A stretch of 64,000 nt of DNA from Pascua guehoae (GCA_001600415.1 BCJX01000003.1:1504268-1568267); one strand, 5' to 3'; counted from the stretch's first letter, positions 49,093-61,900 are shown. Notes: generated from the letters alone by a model not told the origin. Made by a program: numbers and translations.

Positions 49093-49342
49093 AACCCAAA
49101 CGACAACAGACACCACACTGTGGTGCTCATGCCCCTGTACAGTATGTACTCTAGAGACCCCCCGATGCTACACGTACATGTACGCACTTGAAAGGCGATG
49201 CCTCCTGGACTGGACTGGACTAAGGCTATAGCTAGTGCGATGCATGACTGTACTGGTATGATATGTCTACAACGAGCAGGATCCGGGCCGGGCGAGCGCT
49301 ACCGAGTGTATTATCACCTTCCACGCCCCCAAGACACCGCTC
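49093..49342. other. Tail-to-tail spacer giant gene / KRE33
   Basis: A 250-bp convergent spacer; no feature other than the presumed 3' UTRs. Confidence 0.6.
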
Positions 49343-52300
49343 TCACTCGCGCTTGGCCTTCTTGCGCTTGCCCCCGTCCCGTGCGTCCTTGTCCTTGCGC
49401 TTTCCGCCCTTGTCCTTGCCCTTGCCCGCGTCCTTCTTGGCCTCCTCGTCACGCACGGGCGCCACGACACTGACAGTAGTGTTCATCCTGCTGCGCTTTT
49501 CGGGCTCGGCAGCGGCAATAGCCTGGACCTGCTTTTCCGCGGCGGAAAAGTCGGCCTGGGTGTCAATGGCAAACTCGCCCATGTCGAGTGCGTCGAGCAT
49601 TTCGCGCTGGCGCTGGCGCTCCTCGGACGCGGCCTCGGCGACCTCTTGCCTGATCGTCTTGGCGGCGGGGACGAGCTTGTCGAGGCCGAGGTGCGCGGCG
49701 GCGGCCGCGGGCGGCTCGAGGGGCAGGTCTGCGCCAATGGCCGTCTTGTGAATGTCCTGCAGGTGCTTTGTGATGCGGCGGACCAGCTTGCCAAAGAGCG
49801 CGAGGACCTGGTGGCTCGGCGCGCCGAGCTCGGTCTCGAGCGCCTCGACCGGCTTGCGCTGCAGGCCCAGCGAGAGGAGGATGGCCTGCTGGGCTGCGCT
49901 CAGGCCGAATTCGGGACCGAGGCGGCGCGAAAAGAAGAGGGCGGCCAGGATGGGCACCAGGTCGAGAATGACGTGGTAGTCGACCATCTGGTCGGCGTAC
50001 GACTCGAGACGCTTCAGGTCAAACGGCGTCAGGAGCGCAGAGAGCTCGTCCGATGTCAGGCCTGGAGCGTTAGCCTAGACGCCATACAAACAAGCCCGTG
50101 GTGTCACTCACTCTTGGCGTCCTCGCCCTTGCGGCTCGCAGCGTCAATGACGCTCAGTGCCGTGTCGGCGCGGAACTTTTTAAAGCACTCGTAGCCCAGC
50201 AAGTTCATGAACCGGTGACGGAAGTCGGTCGAGAATGCCCCGAGCCACCCCTCGGCCTGCGCAACGTTGCTGAGCAGCGCACGCAACATCAGGAACGTGT
50301 ACTCGCCCGTGAGCGGGTTCTCCTTCTGGCTCGCGTACAGGGGCACGTAACCCGCCTTCTTCCAGAACCGCAGCAGCTCGGGCGTCAGGCCAAAGCTCAC
50401 GCCGAGGTAGTCGAGGTTTTCTGGGCGGCGCTCGGACAGGCGGCGAAGGAGTGGCGGCATGCGCGACACGTCCCGCACGCCAATCATCTCGGTCCCGAGC
50501 ACCGACTCGGACGACACCTTGGTCTGGCCAAAGGTGCTGGGCGTGTCGACGACCTCGTCGAGGTTGGTCAGCTCGCCAGAGTAGTACGCGTTGAGTGCGT
50601 CGAGTGCACGGGCACCGTAACCCATCTGAGGAGTTAGCCGACGAGCTGGGCTCTGTAACTCACCCTCGCGTAGTCTGGGTGTGTGGCAATGCGCACGACA
50701 CGCGCACCCGAGAGCATGGCAAAGTCGTTGTCCTGGAACTGAAAGGGTCAGAATCGTCGTTTATGGAACATTGTCACAGAGCCTCCTCACCTGTTGGGAG
50801 ACGACCCATGGGATCATGTCGCCCGAGCTACGGGTACCCGAGTGGCTGAGCTCCTTGAGGATGACCTCACGGGAGATGTTGCCCTCGAGGGCGACCTGGA
50901 GAACGACGAGGGGGTCTGGGAGCGACGTGTCGTCTTCCTTGAGGGGCGGGAGGAGGACAAAGAGGTGGTGCGCAGGTGCGTCCGAGAGCATCTGCAGGTC
51001 GTTTGGCGAGTTCTTGTAGTGGCTCGCAACGTACAGCGCCATCATGCGCTGGAGGAACACCTCGGATGCGGGGTGGTACGAGAAGAGTGTGTCGCGGTCG
51101 ACATAGTAGAGTTCGCACGTCGATGGGTGAGGGCAGCCCTGGGTAACCTTCGATACCACTGTCGCGTCGAGACACAAGAGGTGGTTGAGCCACTTCTCCA
51201 CCTCGTCGCCGGGAGAGTAACGAATCGGCTCGTCGAGCTTAATCTCGCGCAATGAGCGGACGAGGCCCGAACCAGCACGGCCGGCAGCGCCAGCCTTGGA
51301 CGTGGACGCTACGGCAGAGGCACCGCTGTCGGCCTTGATGCTAGGGCGCGTCTGTTCACGCAGCTGCTGGATGAGCTTGATCGACAGACTCCGTCCCGTG
51401 CCCTCGTAGCCGTTGATCGTCGACGCCATGAAGACGAGGTACGGGCCGATGAGCTTGCGGACGAGGGGTAGTGGGATAGCCGCCGCCTCGTCAATGATGA
51501 GCAGCTCGGCTTGGCCGAGCACGTGCGCGTCCTCGGGTGCAATGTACTGGATGGTCTGGCGGTGTCCGCGGAAAATGTTGACGCGCACAATCGCCTTCTT
51601 GAACTCGGGATTTGTGCTCTGCACCACGTCGTAGTCGACGTGCTCCTCATAGCCCAACGCGTCGAGCGCCTTGAACACAAACTCGAACAGCGTCTTCAAG
51701 TTTTCTGGGTCGGGCGACGTCACGAAGATGTTCGAGTAGTCGTGCGCGAGCGCGGCGCCGATTGCCAGACCGAGAGCCGCAGACTTGCCGCGACCACGGC
51801 CGGCAGTGAGCGCGACAGTCGACGACAGAGTCTTCTCCGAGATTGCCTCGACAAATGTGAGCAGCGCCTTGGCCTGGTGGGTTAGCAATACTCGCTGCGT
51901 TCGTACCCACCTGGTCGACCGTCTTTGTAAGCTTTGCCAGAGGCCCAACGATATCCACACCGTCCAGGCTCTCCTTCATGTCCTTGAGCTCCTCGGCCTT
52001 GCGCTTGCGTCCCCTGTCGTCTTCGCTGTCCTTGAGGAGCTCAATGTCCTTTCCTTTGCTGAGAGGAAGGACGTTGAGCTCGTCGTCGAGGACGAGGCAG
52101 TCTGGGCAAGAGCCGAGGGAGAGGATGAAACGCTCGTTGAAGCGGGGCTGGACAAACTGGTGCGCGTCGGTGCGGTACCGTCCGTGGACGTCCATGGCCA
52201 TCGTGTACAGCTGCTTCAAGCTCGACATGGTCTTGAGGAGGAGAACAACGATACCGCCGCCCTCGACAGTCTCGATCGTACGCGCGAGCAGGTTGGGCGT

Positions 52301-52806
52301 AATCGCCTCGTAGTCCTGCAGGACGAGCATGCCGAAGGTCTGACCAAGGATCTTGGCAGAGTCCTTGTAGTATCTGGCGTCAGCTGATGGTACCGACCCA
52401 TGCAGCTTACGCATAACGGATGTCAGTGACGGTGACAAAGAGCTCGAATGGGTCCTGCTCGTTTGGCTCGCGGATCCCGCGCTTGACATCGCGCTTGATC
52501 TTGGCCTCGCGCTTCTTGCGGTGGCTGCGTGTGAGCTTCAACACGGAAGTCGAAAAGCTCACGTCGTAAATCCAAGCTCCTTCTTGTAGCACCACAACAC
52601 ATTGGGTCGTGCGCTCACGCGCGCCTGCGACAAGAGGAAGTGGAGGTTGACAATCTGGGGAAGGTGTGAGCTGTGGTCCGGAGAGGGCGTCAAGAGCTCA
52701 CCTGGTCGCGGCCCCTGTCGCCGACCATGACAAAGAAGGAGCGGTGGTTTGTGCGGACCCCATTGGCGATGAGGGCCGGGATGCGCGGGTCGAGCTGTTT
52801 CCTCAT
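49343..52806 (-). CDS. KRE33: RNA cytidine acetyltransferase Kre33/NAT10
   Basis: ATP-dependent enzyme that makes N4-acetylcytidine in 18S rRNA and, with an adaptor, in some tRNAs; nucleolar and essential for small-subunit assembly. Exons 52806-52702, 52654-52563, 52524-52411, 52373-51911, 51873-50791, 50738-50664, 50625-50112 and 50061-49343 (1,054 residues, almost equal to the yeast protein). The N-terminus MRKQLDPRIP is the family start. NVLWCYKKELGF and the Lys/Arg-rich THRKKREAK follow. The helicase module has the P-loop GRGRGKSA (about 283-290) and Walker B LLIIDEAAAIPLP. The GNAT domain contains VVSQQFQDNDFAMLSGARVV and MGYGARAL for acetyl-CoA binding. The C-terminal tail is Lys-rich. 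Introns 1 and 2 carry GTGAGC with GCTCAC; intron 4 carries GTGGGT with ACCCAC. Confidence 0.96.
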
Positions 52807-53096
52807 GGTGTTTCTTTTGCAACGTTGAACAAACTTGTATCCGTGTCAACGATGGTGAGGTCGACGAAGGGGTTGTCGCTCGCTGTTGCCCAACATGACT
52901 GAAATCTCTGCCAACCTACCTCCACCGCAAACAATCTCGGCCAAAATCAATTTTAAATCTGAAAAACAAATATCCCCACGTGGCTCGAGTCATGATTGAG
53001 CTGTGGGGTCTCCGCATTGACAAAGTCAAGAGTCAATGTCGCTACTGCCTCGAGTCTGTTTTGCTCTCCTCCTCTATCTATCCACAGCTATCTACA
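52807..53096. promoter_or_regulatory. Divergent promoter, KRE33 / HIS6
   Basis: A 290-bp head-to-head region with an A/T-rich pocket at about 52940-52972 next to a CACGTG E-box at 52977-52982. Part of it is open in frame with HIS6, so a longer HIS6 N-terminus cannot be excluded. Confidence 0.6.
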
Positions 53097-54115
53097 ATGA
53101 CAGAATCTCCCCGCCGCCACTCACAGTTCCGCCCCTGCATCGATCTCCACGGCGGTGTCGTCAAGCAGATTGTCGGCGGCACGCTCGACCTGACCAGCAC
53201 AGGCGAGGGGTCGGCACCACGCACAAACTTTGTGGCGACGTCAGTACCCGGCCGACCTTTAACCGCTCTGGACAACAAAACGCTGACTCTCAGCAACCCG
53301 CCGAGCTTCTACGCCGAGCTGTACCGGAAACACGCGCTGACGGGGGGACACGTGATCAAGCTGGGGCCCAACAACGATGCGGCCGCGCGCGAGGCGCTGG
53401 CTGCGTGGCCGAACGGGCTGCAGGTCGGCGGAGGCATCTCGGTCGCGAACGCAAAGGACTGGCTGGACGCCGGTGCCGAAAAGGTATATTCAAACGTGCG
53501 TGCGTGGCTGGTACTGACACCCAGGTCATTGTGACATCTGCGCTTTTCCCGGGCGGCAAGTTTGACGAGGGCGTGCTCCGCGCCATGAGCGAGGCGGTCG
53601 GCAAGGACCGTCTCGTCGTCGACGTTAGGTGGGTTTAAGAGGATGGACTGAGCTTACCCACCAGCTGCAGGAAACGCGAGAGCGGGTGGATTGTCGCCAT
53701 GAACGGATGGAAGACACTCACAGACATGGCCGTGACGGCCGAGTCGATCAAGCGGATCGAGCAGTACTGCTCCGAGCTGCTCATCCACGCCGCCGACGTC
53801 GAGGGGCTCTGCCAGGGCATTGACGAGGAGCTCGTCCAGAGTGAGTCTACCAAAGGGGATCCGCAATGTTGTTGCAGTTGCCGTTCCGATGCCAAAATCG
53901 GGCGCTGACGTACAGGGCTCGGCGAGTGGGTCTCTATCCCATGCACGTACGCGGGCGGCGCAAAGGAGCTCGGTGACCTGGCCCTCGTCGACCGCCTGTC
54001 CAACGGCAAGGTCGATCTTACGTTTGGCAGCGCTCTGGACATCTTTGGTGGGCAGGGTGTCAAGTTTGACGAGCTGGTCGAGGAGGACGGCAAGGCCAAG
54101 GCTGCGTCGAGCTAG
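53097..54115 (+). CDS. HIS6: ProFAR isomerase (HisA-type), histidine biosynthesis
   Basis: 1-(5-phosphoribosyl)-5-[(5-phosphoribosylamino)methylideneamino]imidazole-4-carboxamide isomerase, the fourth histidine-biosynthesis step; cytosolic TIM barrel. Exons 53097-53239, 53294-53483, 53525-53628, 53665-53840 and 53916-54115 give 270 residues. [18 protein letters not shown] carries the catalytic Asp near the N-terminus; [12 protein letters not shown] is the phosphate-binding loop, and CTYAGGAK with [14 protein letters not shown] forms the second half-barrel. Splice joins such as [11 protein letters not shown] match the eukaryotic family. The first intron uses the rarer donor GTCAGT. An in-frame ATG at 52992 would add 35 residues lacking similarity, so the shorter start was chosen. 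Confidence 0.95.
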
Positions 54116-54297
54116 ACCTAGGTGGGCTTTGGGACTTTGGGGAGAGACACAATGGGCGCTGCATAGCACGTCGGACGAAGCACATGCATTGTTCTGGAAA
54201 CCATTCCAACGTTGTCTATGATTGCAACCCCGTCTCGGAATATGAGTGGTATGCATGTTGTGAGTGGTAGGCATGCTATAATAAACAAGACGGGGGT
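54116..54297. other. Tail-to-tail spacer HIS6 / MSS51
   Basis: A 182-bp convergent spacer; a short direct repeat (GTATGCATG / GTAGGCATG) lies at about 54250-54275. Otherwise nothing is visible. Confidence 0.55.
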
Positions 54298-55952
54298 TTA
54301 CTCGTCCTCCTCGCCCTCCTCCTCTGGGATGACCTCGTAGCGCTTGCCGCGGATACCCCAGATGCCCCAGTTTGTCTTTACGCCGACACGGACGTCCCAC
54401 TCTGCGACCTCCCACTTGCGCGAGCCAAAGGGGTTGACGCCGGGAGTGAGGATGAGCTCAAACTCGTCGCTGACGCCCTCGATGGGGGGGATCGGCTTGG
54501 TAGGGAGGTTGACGGACGCGGGGTACTCCGCTGGGCCTTCGGGGTTGGCGTTGGGGGGCTGGGTGCCAAAGAGGGCCGAGACGTCGCGCGCGAGGTCCGA
54601 GGGCGAGAATGCAGTGAAGAAGAGAGCGCACTTTGTCGCGAGAATCTGCTGGAGAGGGCGCTTCCAGCCCGTCTGGGCTTGGACGAGGGGCTGCTCGCCC
54701 GCGGGCGTCGAGTCGGTGAGCGACTGGTCTGGGAAGCCGAGACCGGGGGAAAAGGCAAAGAAGACGTCCTGGTACGGGTCAAACGGCCCAAAGTGGTTGT
54801 GGACGTCTTCGTAGGAAGACTGGATCGACACGAGCTTGAGCTGGGGCGTCACGTTGACTTCCACAGTGGGCTTGTCATACTTGCTTCCCTCGGCGGTCAT
54901 CTTGTGCTCGAAGCGCTTGGGTCCGTCCACGAGCGGAATGCCCGCCTCGGGGCCGATAAAGTAAATGTTGAACTGGGTCGTGGGGAAGAGGTGTGCGAGC
55001 TGCAGCCACAACGCGGCCGGGAGCGTCGACTCTGCACGCGCGCCGAGAAGGAAGATGCGGAACGGCGCCATGGGGCGGATATCCTGGTTCTCCACTGTGC
55101 TTCCCGGTGGCAGGTGGAGGACAGAGTGGAGCGCCGCCATGCTTCTCCTGCCCTCGGTCGTGATCCGTCCGTTGCTGGCCGTGAACGGGCCGTTCTGGTG
55201 CAGCGCCGCCAGGACCGAGATGGGGTATGTCATGAGTTTGGACACGTGCCGGATCGCACGCGCAGAGTTGATCGACACAAACCCGCGAGTGAAGAAGAAC
55301 GAGTCCCAGGTGGCGAGGGACACGGCCTGCTCGTATGGCTGTTCACCTGGATAGGGAATTAGCCTCAGGAACGCAAGTGACTTGGTGCTCCATCCTCAGC
55401 AGCAGCCCAAGCACACTCACCCGGCAAGTTCTCAAACTCGGACACGCGACGGCCGCTGCGGATATCGTGCTCGTCCTCGTTGACCTCGCGGAGGCGCGGG
55501 CAGACCTCGTCGTGCTCGGCCTTGCCCTCGAGGTAGCGGGCCTCGCTCGCGTGGGTGGGGAAACCGCAGCCGGGACACTCGTACTTGGGGTGGACCGTCT
55601 CGTGGTGCTTTTCATACGACGTGGGGCAGATCGAGTATGTCCTGATGCGCTCTCCCTTTTCGCGGAGGGCCTCGAATGGCGACTGGGAGAGCGGGTGGAA
55701 CAGGTCGTTTTGGGACAGAATCGGCGTTGGCTCGGGCACAGTCTCAAACTTTGCGCTCGCGTTGGCCTTTTTGTTACTGCTGAGGAACGAGAAGAATGGG
55801 CGGGCTCCGAGAGGCGCACAGGGGGCGAGGCGGGTCGCGGCCGGTGTGGCCGACGTCCTCGCGGCCGCCGAGGCGACAAACGAGAGCGAAAGCGCAGAGG
55901 CGGCTGGCCTGTGCGCGCTGCGGAGCAGCAGGCGTCCTGAGGATTGACGCAT
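54298..55952 (-). CDS. MSS51: Mitochondrial COX1 translational activator Mss51
   Basis: Mitochondrial protein that couples COX1 mRNA translation with cytochrome oxidase assembly. Exons 55952-55421 and 55346-54298 (526 residues). Residues 1 to about 60 are Arg/Ser/Ala-rich without acidic residues, a convincing matrix presequence. The Mss51 zinc-binding region follows: ICPTSYEKHHETVHPKYECP, GCGFPTH and a later HDEVCPRL. Then comes the conserved core WDSFFFTRGFVSINSARAIR, VSKLMTYPISVLAALH and LPPALWLQLAHLFP-like segments. The tail is acidic. The single 74-nt intron splits the Gly of LPGEQPYEQ. The gene is head-to-head with the F-box/ankyrin gene. Confidence 0.93.
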
Positions 55953-56242
55953 TGTGGTGGGTAGGCTGGAGAAACGAGTTGGGTGTTGGGACGAATGCCG
56001 AGGCGTTCGAGGTTGACACAGAGTAGTGGCCAAAGTTCAAGTGGAATATGGCATTGCTCGGTCCGACGGTCGGAATGGCCACCCTCCGGTGTCACGTGAC
56101 CTGCCGGGTTCATTGAGCCGCCTGTCCTGTTTCTTTTGAGATGGTGCAGGCGGGGCAGAGTGGACAAACAAACCTTTTGTGTCCACAACAAACAACAATA
56201 TACCTCGAAACCCACCACCCACACCCGCACCAAAGGCCTGAT
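55953..56242. promoter_or_regulatory. Divergent promoter, MSS51 / F-box-ankyrin gene
   Basis: A 290-bp head-to-head region containing the 10-bp palindrome GTCACGTGAC at 56091-56100, a Cbf1/USF-type E-box core. The site lies closer to the MSS51 start. Confidence 0.6.
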
Positions 56243-57924
56243 ATGGCCTCGAGCACTACCGAGATTGTCCTCCCTACCCTCGGGTCACCATTCACCACCC
56301 CACGCTCCAACCGCACCTTCCGGGAGCTCATGGACGCCGTGTCACCGCCTGTGTCGACGCCTCGCCGCCGCATTCCCACGCCTCGAGGAGTCCGCAACCC
56401 GTCGCCCGGTACGAGCCACGGCAGCAGTAGGAGAAGCAGGGGACCAAAGACAGATCCGAGTGACACCGACGCCTTGGGAGCACATCCGCGACTTGACTCT
56501 GCCATGCCCGAGTCTGCTCCCCTTACCGACGCCGGCGCAGGCGCAGGCGCAAGCGGCGCCGACACACGAACACCAGCGGTTGGATTGAGCGACCTGCCAG
56601 TTGAGGTAAGCCTCCAGTCACATCCCAGAACCACCACCCTCCTCTCCCCCCCTTGCATCCCTTACGGGCCGTGGCCAAACACATAGATGGCGTGCAGGCT
56701 GGCGACAACCAGGCTACGCCGGGCCGGCCTGGACCGGCACATCTGGATGTTTTGTCCCTGCACGGTCCGCCGATTGCCAGACATTGACATTGCTGGGTGG
56801 CTGGTGACTACGTGACTGCACGCCTGTCGCGGTTGTTTTGTCGCTCAGAGTCACATGGGTGATCGGGGCCCTTGCCACTACGGCTCCCCGCGCCCTGCCG
56901 CTCAGACACTGGCACGGACACTGCGTCAGCCACCGCGACAGCTGCGACAGCTGCTACAACTGCCATAGTGACAGCCATCTGTTCCTACACACACCTGGGT
57001 TGCCCGAACTGACGCCCTAGCTCCTGCAACAAATCCACATGTTGGCAGACAACCCAAAGCTGCCGCAGACGAGCAAGTACATCCGGCACTCGTTGTCGAG
57101 CGCATCGGCGACGTACATTGCGACGTTTATGCTGTACCGGTACCGGGACGAAAACCACGGGGGCGTGCTCACGCGTGCGCTCCAGTGCCCGATTGTCGAC
57201 CTGGCTGTTGCCGAGGAGATGCGGCGGATATGGGACCGGCGACGGGGCTACGTGCGACCGAGCGCTGTGCGGCGGCGGCACCCCAGTGGGAGTGGCGCGA
57301 GTGGCGGGAGCAGCTCGTTTGACCTGTGCAACGACCCCGAGTCTGCACCGACGACGCCCCGGATCACGGGCCCGGCGCTCGAAGTGCTCGAGTGGCCACG
57401 GCGTCTGTTCCGTCCGCGCCCTGTACCGGGGCAAGACGACCCGATCCACCCGTTGATTCGGTACCTCAAGGAAAAGTACGATGTGCCTGTCGACTCTTTC
57501 CGGGGGTACGCCCTTGCGCGGTCTGTGCTAAACCAGAATTACGACCTGGTAGAGTACCTGCTCGAGCACGGCGCCGACCCCAACCGCCGCGAGCACTTTG
57601 CGCTCAACATTGCCATTGAGAAAAAGGACTTGCGCATGGTAAAGCTCCTCGTCGAGACACATACCGCCCAGCCCCCCGACCCCAGTGCGCGCGGCAAGAA
57701 GCGCCGCCTCTCGGACCGCGTCCCCATCGACTCGGCAGTGGTAAAGCTCGCCATGGCGAGGGGCACACCCGAGATTGTCCAGTACTTTGTACACGAAAAG
57801 GGTGAGTCGCGACAACACTAGCTGCGTGCGATATGTAACGCACCACGTAACCAGGTGTAACATGGGCTCACCACGTGCAGGCGCAATGCCCCCGCTCAAC
57901 GACATTATGGCTCTCGGACGCTAG
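56243..57924 (+). CDS. F-box-like / ankyrin-repeat protein
   Basis: Exons 56243-56605, 57021-57801 and 57881-57924 give 395 residues. A Ser/Pro/Thr-rich N-terminus of about 115 residues (PRRRIPTPRGVRNPSPG) precedes an F-box-like motif formed across the splice, LSDLPVELLQQIHMLADNPK followed by LPQTSKYIRHSL. Two or more ankyrin-like repeats follow (YDLVEYLLEHGADPNRREHF, ALNIAIEKKDLRMVKLLVET, AMARGTPEIVQYFVHEKG). Such proteins are often SCF substrate adaptors, but the partner is unknown. The first intron is 415 nt, roughly ten times the window's typical length, and no conserved exon is missing from it, because the F-box is contiguous across the join. The last exon, 44 nt, is supported only by phase. 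Confidence 0.78.
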
Positions 57925-58945
57925 TCTTTAAATGCTAGTTTGAGCAGGTTGATGCCAGTTTACAACGCCAAGGCACGACGCCACGCCCAGAACCCGGAGG
58001 CCCGAGGCACAAACTTAGAATGTAGAAGTCTAGATCCCTCACCCGAAACGTCCCCCACCCACCCACATCGACAAACGCACAAACATTTCGCACGAACGAA
58101 ACACGCCCAGAATCAACAACCTCGCCACCGCCGACCGTCCAATGCGCCACTCTCGCTGACGCGCTCGAGGCACAAAGGCTCGTGTTGAAACACGACCACC
58201 AACCTCGCGTCGTTGCCCGTCATTCTCAACTCTTCGCTCTTCGTCGTCCCCACCTTCACCCCCCACATTGCGAACCCCTCACCCATGTCTTGCCACGCAC
58301 GACCGGCGCAGGCGCCGCGCGTGCCCTCCATCACCTATCCCCATCACCCCATGCCCAACCTGCACGCCCTCGCCTTTCACTGCATTTTCATTGCGCTTTG
58401 CATTTCATTACTCCTGCCTCGTGTTCCCTGTAGACTGCATGCATCTTCGTTGTCCCTACACAGCTGCAGAGGCAGACCGAGTGGGATACTGGCTGTGTAC
58501 TCTGACCCCGCGTACCGTTGCAGGCCACACCGAGGCCGCCACCTCGCCTACAGAATCACAACCATCTTTGGACTGCCACTACCTCCCTCCCGACTGTGAT
58601 CGCTACGTCGACCCACCCCCCGTCCGTCTCGGCCGCACGCTCCAGTCGACTGTACATGTCCAAGCAATGCATGTGCCCCATGCGCGGCAGGCAGTCTACT
58701 GTACTGTACCGTACCTGTACGTGGTAATGTCTTCAAGCAAGTGTGCCACCTCCAACCTCCAACATGCGTCGTTCTCCCGCTACATGTGTCCGTCCGTCCA
58801 CACACCATCTCCCCCGGTCTCCGTGATTGACATGCGACTGAAAGATAAACGTCCGTGATCCGTACGATGGACGCGGCCGTCGACTGAATGAATGGCCGAC
58901 GGCGGCGTCGTTGTGATTGATTGATTGTATGTTTGCGATGTGCGT
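57925..58945. other. Tail-to-tail spacer between F-box/ankyrin and kinase genes
   Basis: About 1 kb with no supported gene. Short frames on the plus strand lack motifs. It is the longest convergent spacer in the compact right part and presumably holds two 3' UTRs. Confidence 0.55.
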
Positions 58946-61900
58946 CTACTCGTCCTCCTCTTCCTCCTCCTGGATGACTGGCGCCTGGTTGCGCGCAGGT
59001 GGGAGACCGCCACGGCGCGCGCGTGATGAGCCAGACGACGACGACGACGCAGAGGTGTCGTTCCCGTTCGATCCGCGCTTCATGCTGTTCCCGTTGTCCC
59101 GGTCCCGTTCCCGCGACCCGCTCATGCCGCCCATACCCCCCATACCACTCATACCACCCATACCACTCATACCACCCCCCATGCCACCATGACCAATGCC
59201 CAAACCTGCACCCGAGCCCAAGCCAGAGCCAGCGCTGAGGCTCGTATTGTAGCGGTTGGTGGGGGGCGCGCCACCCTCGCGCGTCCACTTTGTCTGGAAC
59301 GACGCGGGGCCCGGACCCTTGCCTGCGGCCGACGCCTGCGCCTGGCCGAGCCCGCCGGCGAACCCGTCGTCCTCTTCCGACTCCCACTCGTCGTCGGTCG
59401 CCTTTTTCTGGAACACGTCGCGCAGGGGCGGGTTCCCGCGGCCGAGCGGCGTGCGACCACGGCCCAGTGGCGAGTGGCCACGGCTGCGGCCACGAGACGG
59501 ATACTGTGACATTGAGAGGCCCGAGAGGTTGAGCCCGCGCTCGTCCAGGTGCCGCCGCAGCGAGCGGAGGGACGCCGTCTCGTCACGCCCTTCGACCTCC
59601 GAGTCAAACTCGCGCGTCAGGTCAAACGAGCTGTTGCGCGACGAGCAGCCCGAGCGCACACTCGATGCAACACTCGACGGGCGCAGAGACTTGGCCTCGT
59701 GCATCACCTTGATATGCCGCACGCGAGACGAAGCACTCCCACTGGCCGCGCGACGGTGGTAGTCGTGCAGTGGCGAGGTGGGGGCCGAACGCAGACGGGC
59801 CGACGCAGAGTCGCCAATGGGCGACCGCAGGGATGACCGCCGGCTACCACCGCGTCGCGATGCCGACGACCCGGGCCGGCTTCCATAGTCCCGATCCGAT
59901 GTTGGCGTCTGGCTCCCATCGTTGCTTCGCTGGGAGCGAGCCGACCGCCGCCGGTTCAAGCCGTTGACGTTTACGTTTACGTTTGCGTACTGGCCGGTTG
60001 CGTACTGCAGAGGGGGCAGGCCGTCATGCATGTTGATCGTAAAGTCGGGCACATGCGTTGACGCAATCGATGAACGCCGCGAGTTGACACTGCTTGAGCG
60101 GTGGCTGTACATTGGCCGGCTAGCGCCATCGTAGCTGGTCCGGCGGGACGAACTCTGCAGGCTCGTGCGGCTCATGTGCAACCCACGCGCATTGGCAACA
60201 CGTGTTGGCACAACCGGCGAGGGTTTGGCCGCCGCTTGTGCTTCTTCACGCTTCCGTCGGCGCTTGTCTTCGTAGAAGAGGTGACGGAAGGCAGTCCACA
60301 GGCTGTCCTTCTTTGGGCCCTTGGCCGTGTCGGCAGTCGAACTCGAGGCAGCCGGTCCTGAGACGACGCTCGGGTTACGCTGGGGTGAGCCACCGTCTGG
60401 TGGGTGTGGTGAGGGACCTGCAGGGGACACTCCACCGACACTCGAAGGACCACCGGGGTTAGACTGCAATAGCGGATCACTCTCGCTCTTGGTCATCTTG
60501 GCAGCCACGCGTTTGGTTGGTGATTCGCCACGCTTAGCGCCCTTGTCCGCGTCGGGCGGCTCGGGTGTCACTTCCCGGTGGTGTTCCTTGTAACCTCTCG
60601 CGCCGCCGACGAGCACAGATGTTGCGCGTTGCAGCATGTTCATCGATGGCGAACGACCCTTGCGCAACTCTGTTTTGGACGGCGAGTGTTCCGAAGCGGT
60701 AGCGTTCGGTGCAAGGATGGTGGCAGTCGACGTTGTCGATATTTCTCGCTCGTGCGATCGGGATGGATACAGACTCGAGGTTGACGCTGTCGATGACGCG
60801 CACATGTCCGTATCGGGTGTCCTGGGTCTCCCAGGGACTGGTGGGGGCACCAGGTGGTGTCCGCTACCTTGCGAGGCCCCATCTTCTCCAACAGTGACGA
60901 CTGGTGCACCATGTGGTGATGGGGCTTTGCTAGCAGACCGTTCCGCCTTCTCCTTTTCACGTCGCCGAGCGGCCCGCTCTCGTCGTTGTTGCGAGGCCAC
61001 TTGGCGCGCCTGCACGGCGTCGTCGGTCTCGCCACGCTCGACCTGCTTGAGACGGAGGATCCACCACATTGCGGCCACGCAGTCACATGCGTCATTTGTC
61101 ACCGAGTGGATGAGCTGGCCCGTGTCAAAGCCGAGGTCACTGAGGCGATGGAGGAGGAGCTTTTCGGACGGCGTCGAAAAGAGGGGTGGTCGCTCAGCGT
61201 GGAGTAATGCAAGGTAATCCTCTGGAGGGTATACCTGGCATTGAGATGACACACTGTGATGGGACATTCGCCGTTCCAAACCCAGTTGAGATGTCAAAGA
61301 CCGCCGCTTGGTACGCAGTGGCGTGCGCGAGTGGTCGGCGACGGGCAGAGGCAGCGAGTGCTCGTCAATCATTGGCAGGCTCGAGGCACTCAGGCGCTTG
61401 TCGGCGCGTGACGAGCTTGTCGAGCCTTCGAGGTCGCTGTCGTCCTTTGCCTCGAGCGAAAGACGCTTTACTCGTGAGCGCAGCATTCCGTTGTTGGACT
61501 CGCGGATGGTCGACTGAGAGCTGTTGGTGTGCAGTAAGTTGAGCGAGATATCGACACTCGTGTCGCTGTTATTCCTCTTGACCTCTGGCTCTTCCTCGTT
61601 CTCGGCTGTAGTCGGTGATGTATCGCCGCTGTTCGTCTGCTTGTTGGGGTTGCCATCGCTAAAGTCAAACGACGTTTCTGATGGCGCTGATTCAGCATCG
61701 GGTGACGCTGGCACTTCTTGTGGTGGTGCCAGCTGCGTCGCAGAGGATGATCGTCGAGGGGAGAATGGGAACGACGAGGTGGCAGAAGATGCCGACACCA
61801 TCCTGTGGATACTCGTCAATGACTCGCTGAAAGCCGTCTTGTCCGGGATCGGCGATGGTGGGACAGAGGTTGATAAGCCGTCATTGCTGACAGTATTAAT

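Noticed and set aside
52980..53096. In-frame N-terminal extension of HIS6
   Set aside because: Open, but has no similarity to the family's N-terminus and lies over the divergent promoter; the ATG at 53097 is preferred.
58268..58858. 196-codon plus-strand frame between the F-box/ankyrin and kinase genes
   Set aside because: Pro/His/Thr-rich with no motif; lies in a convergent 3' spacer.
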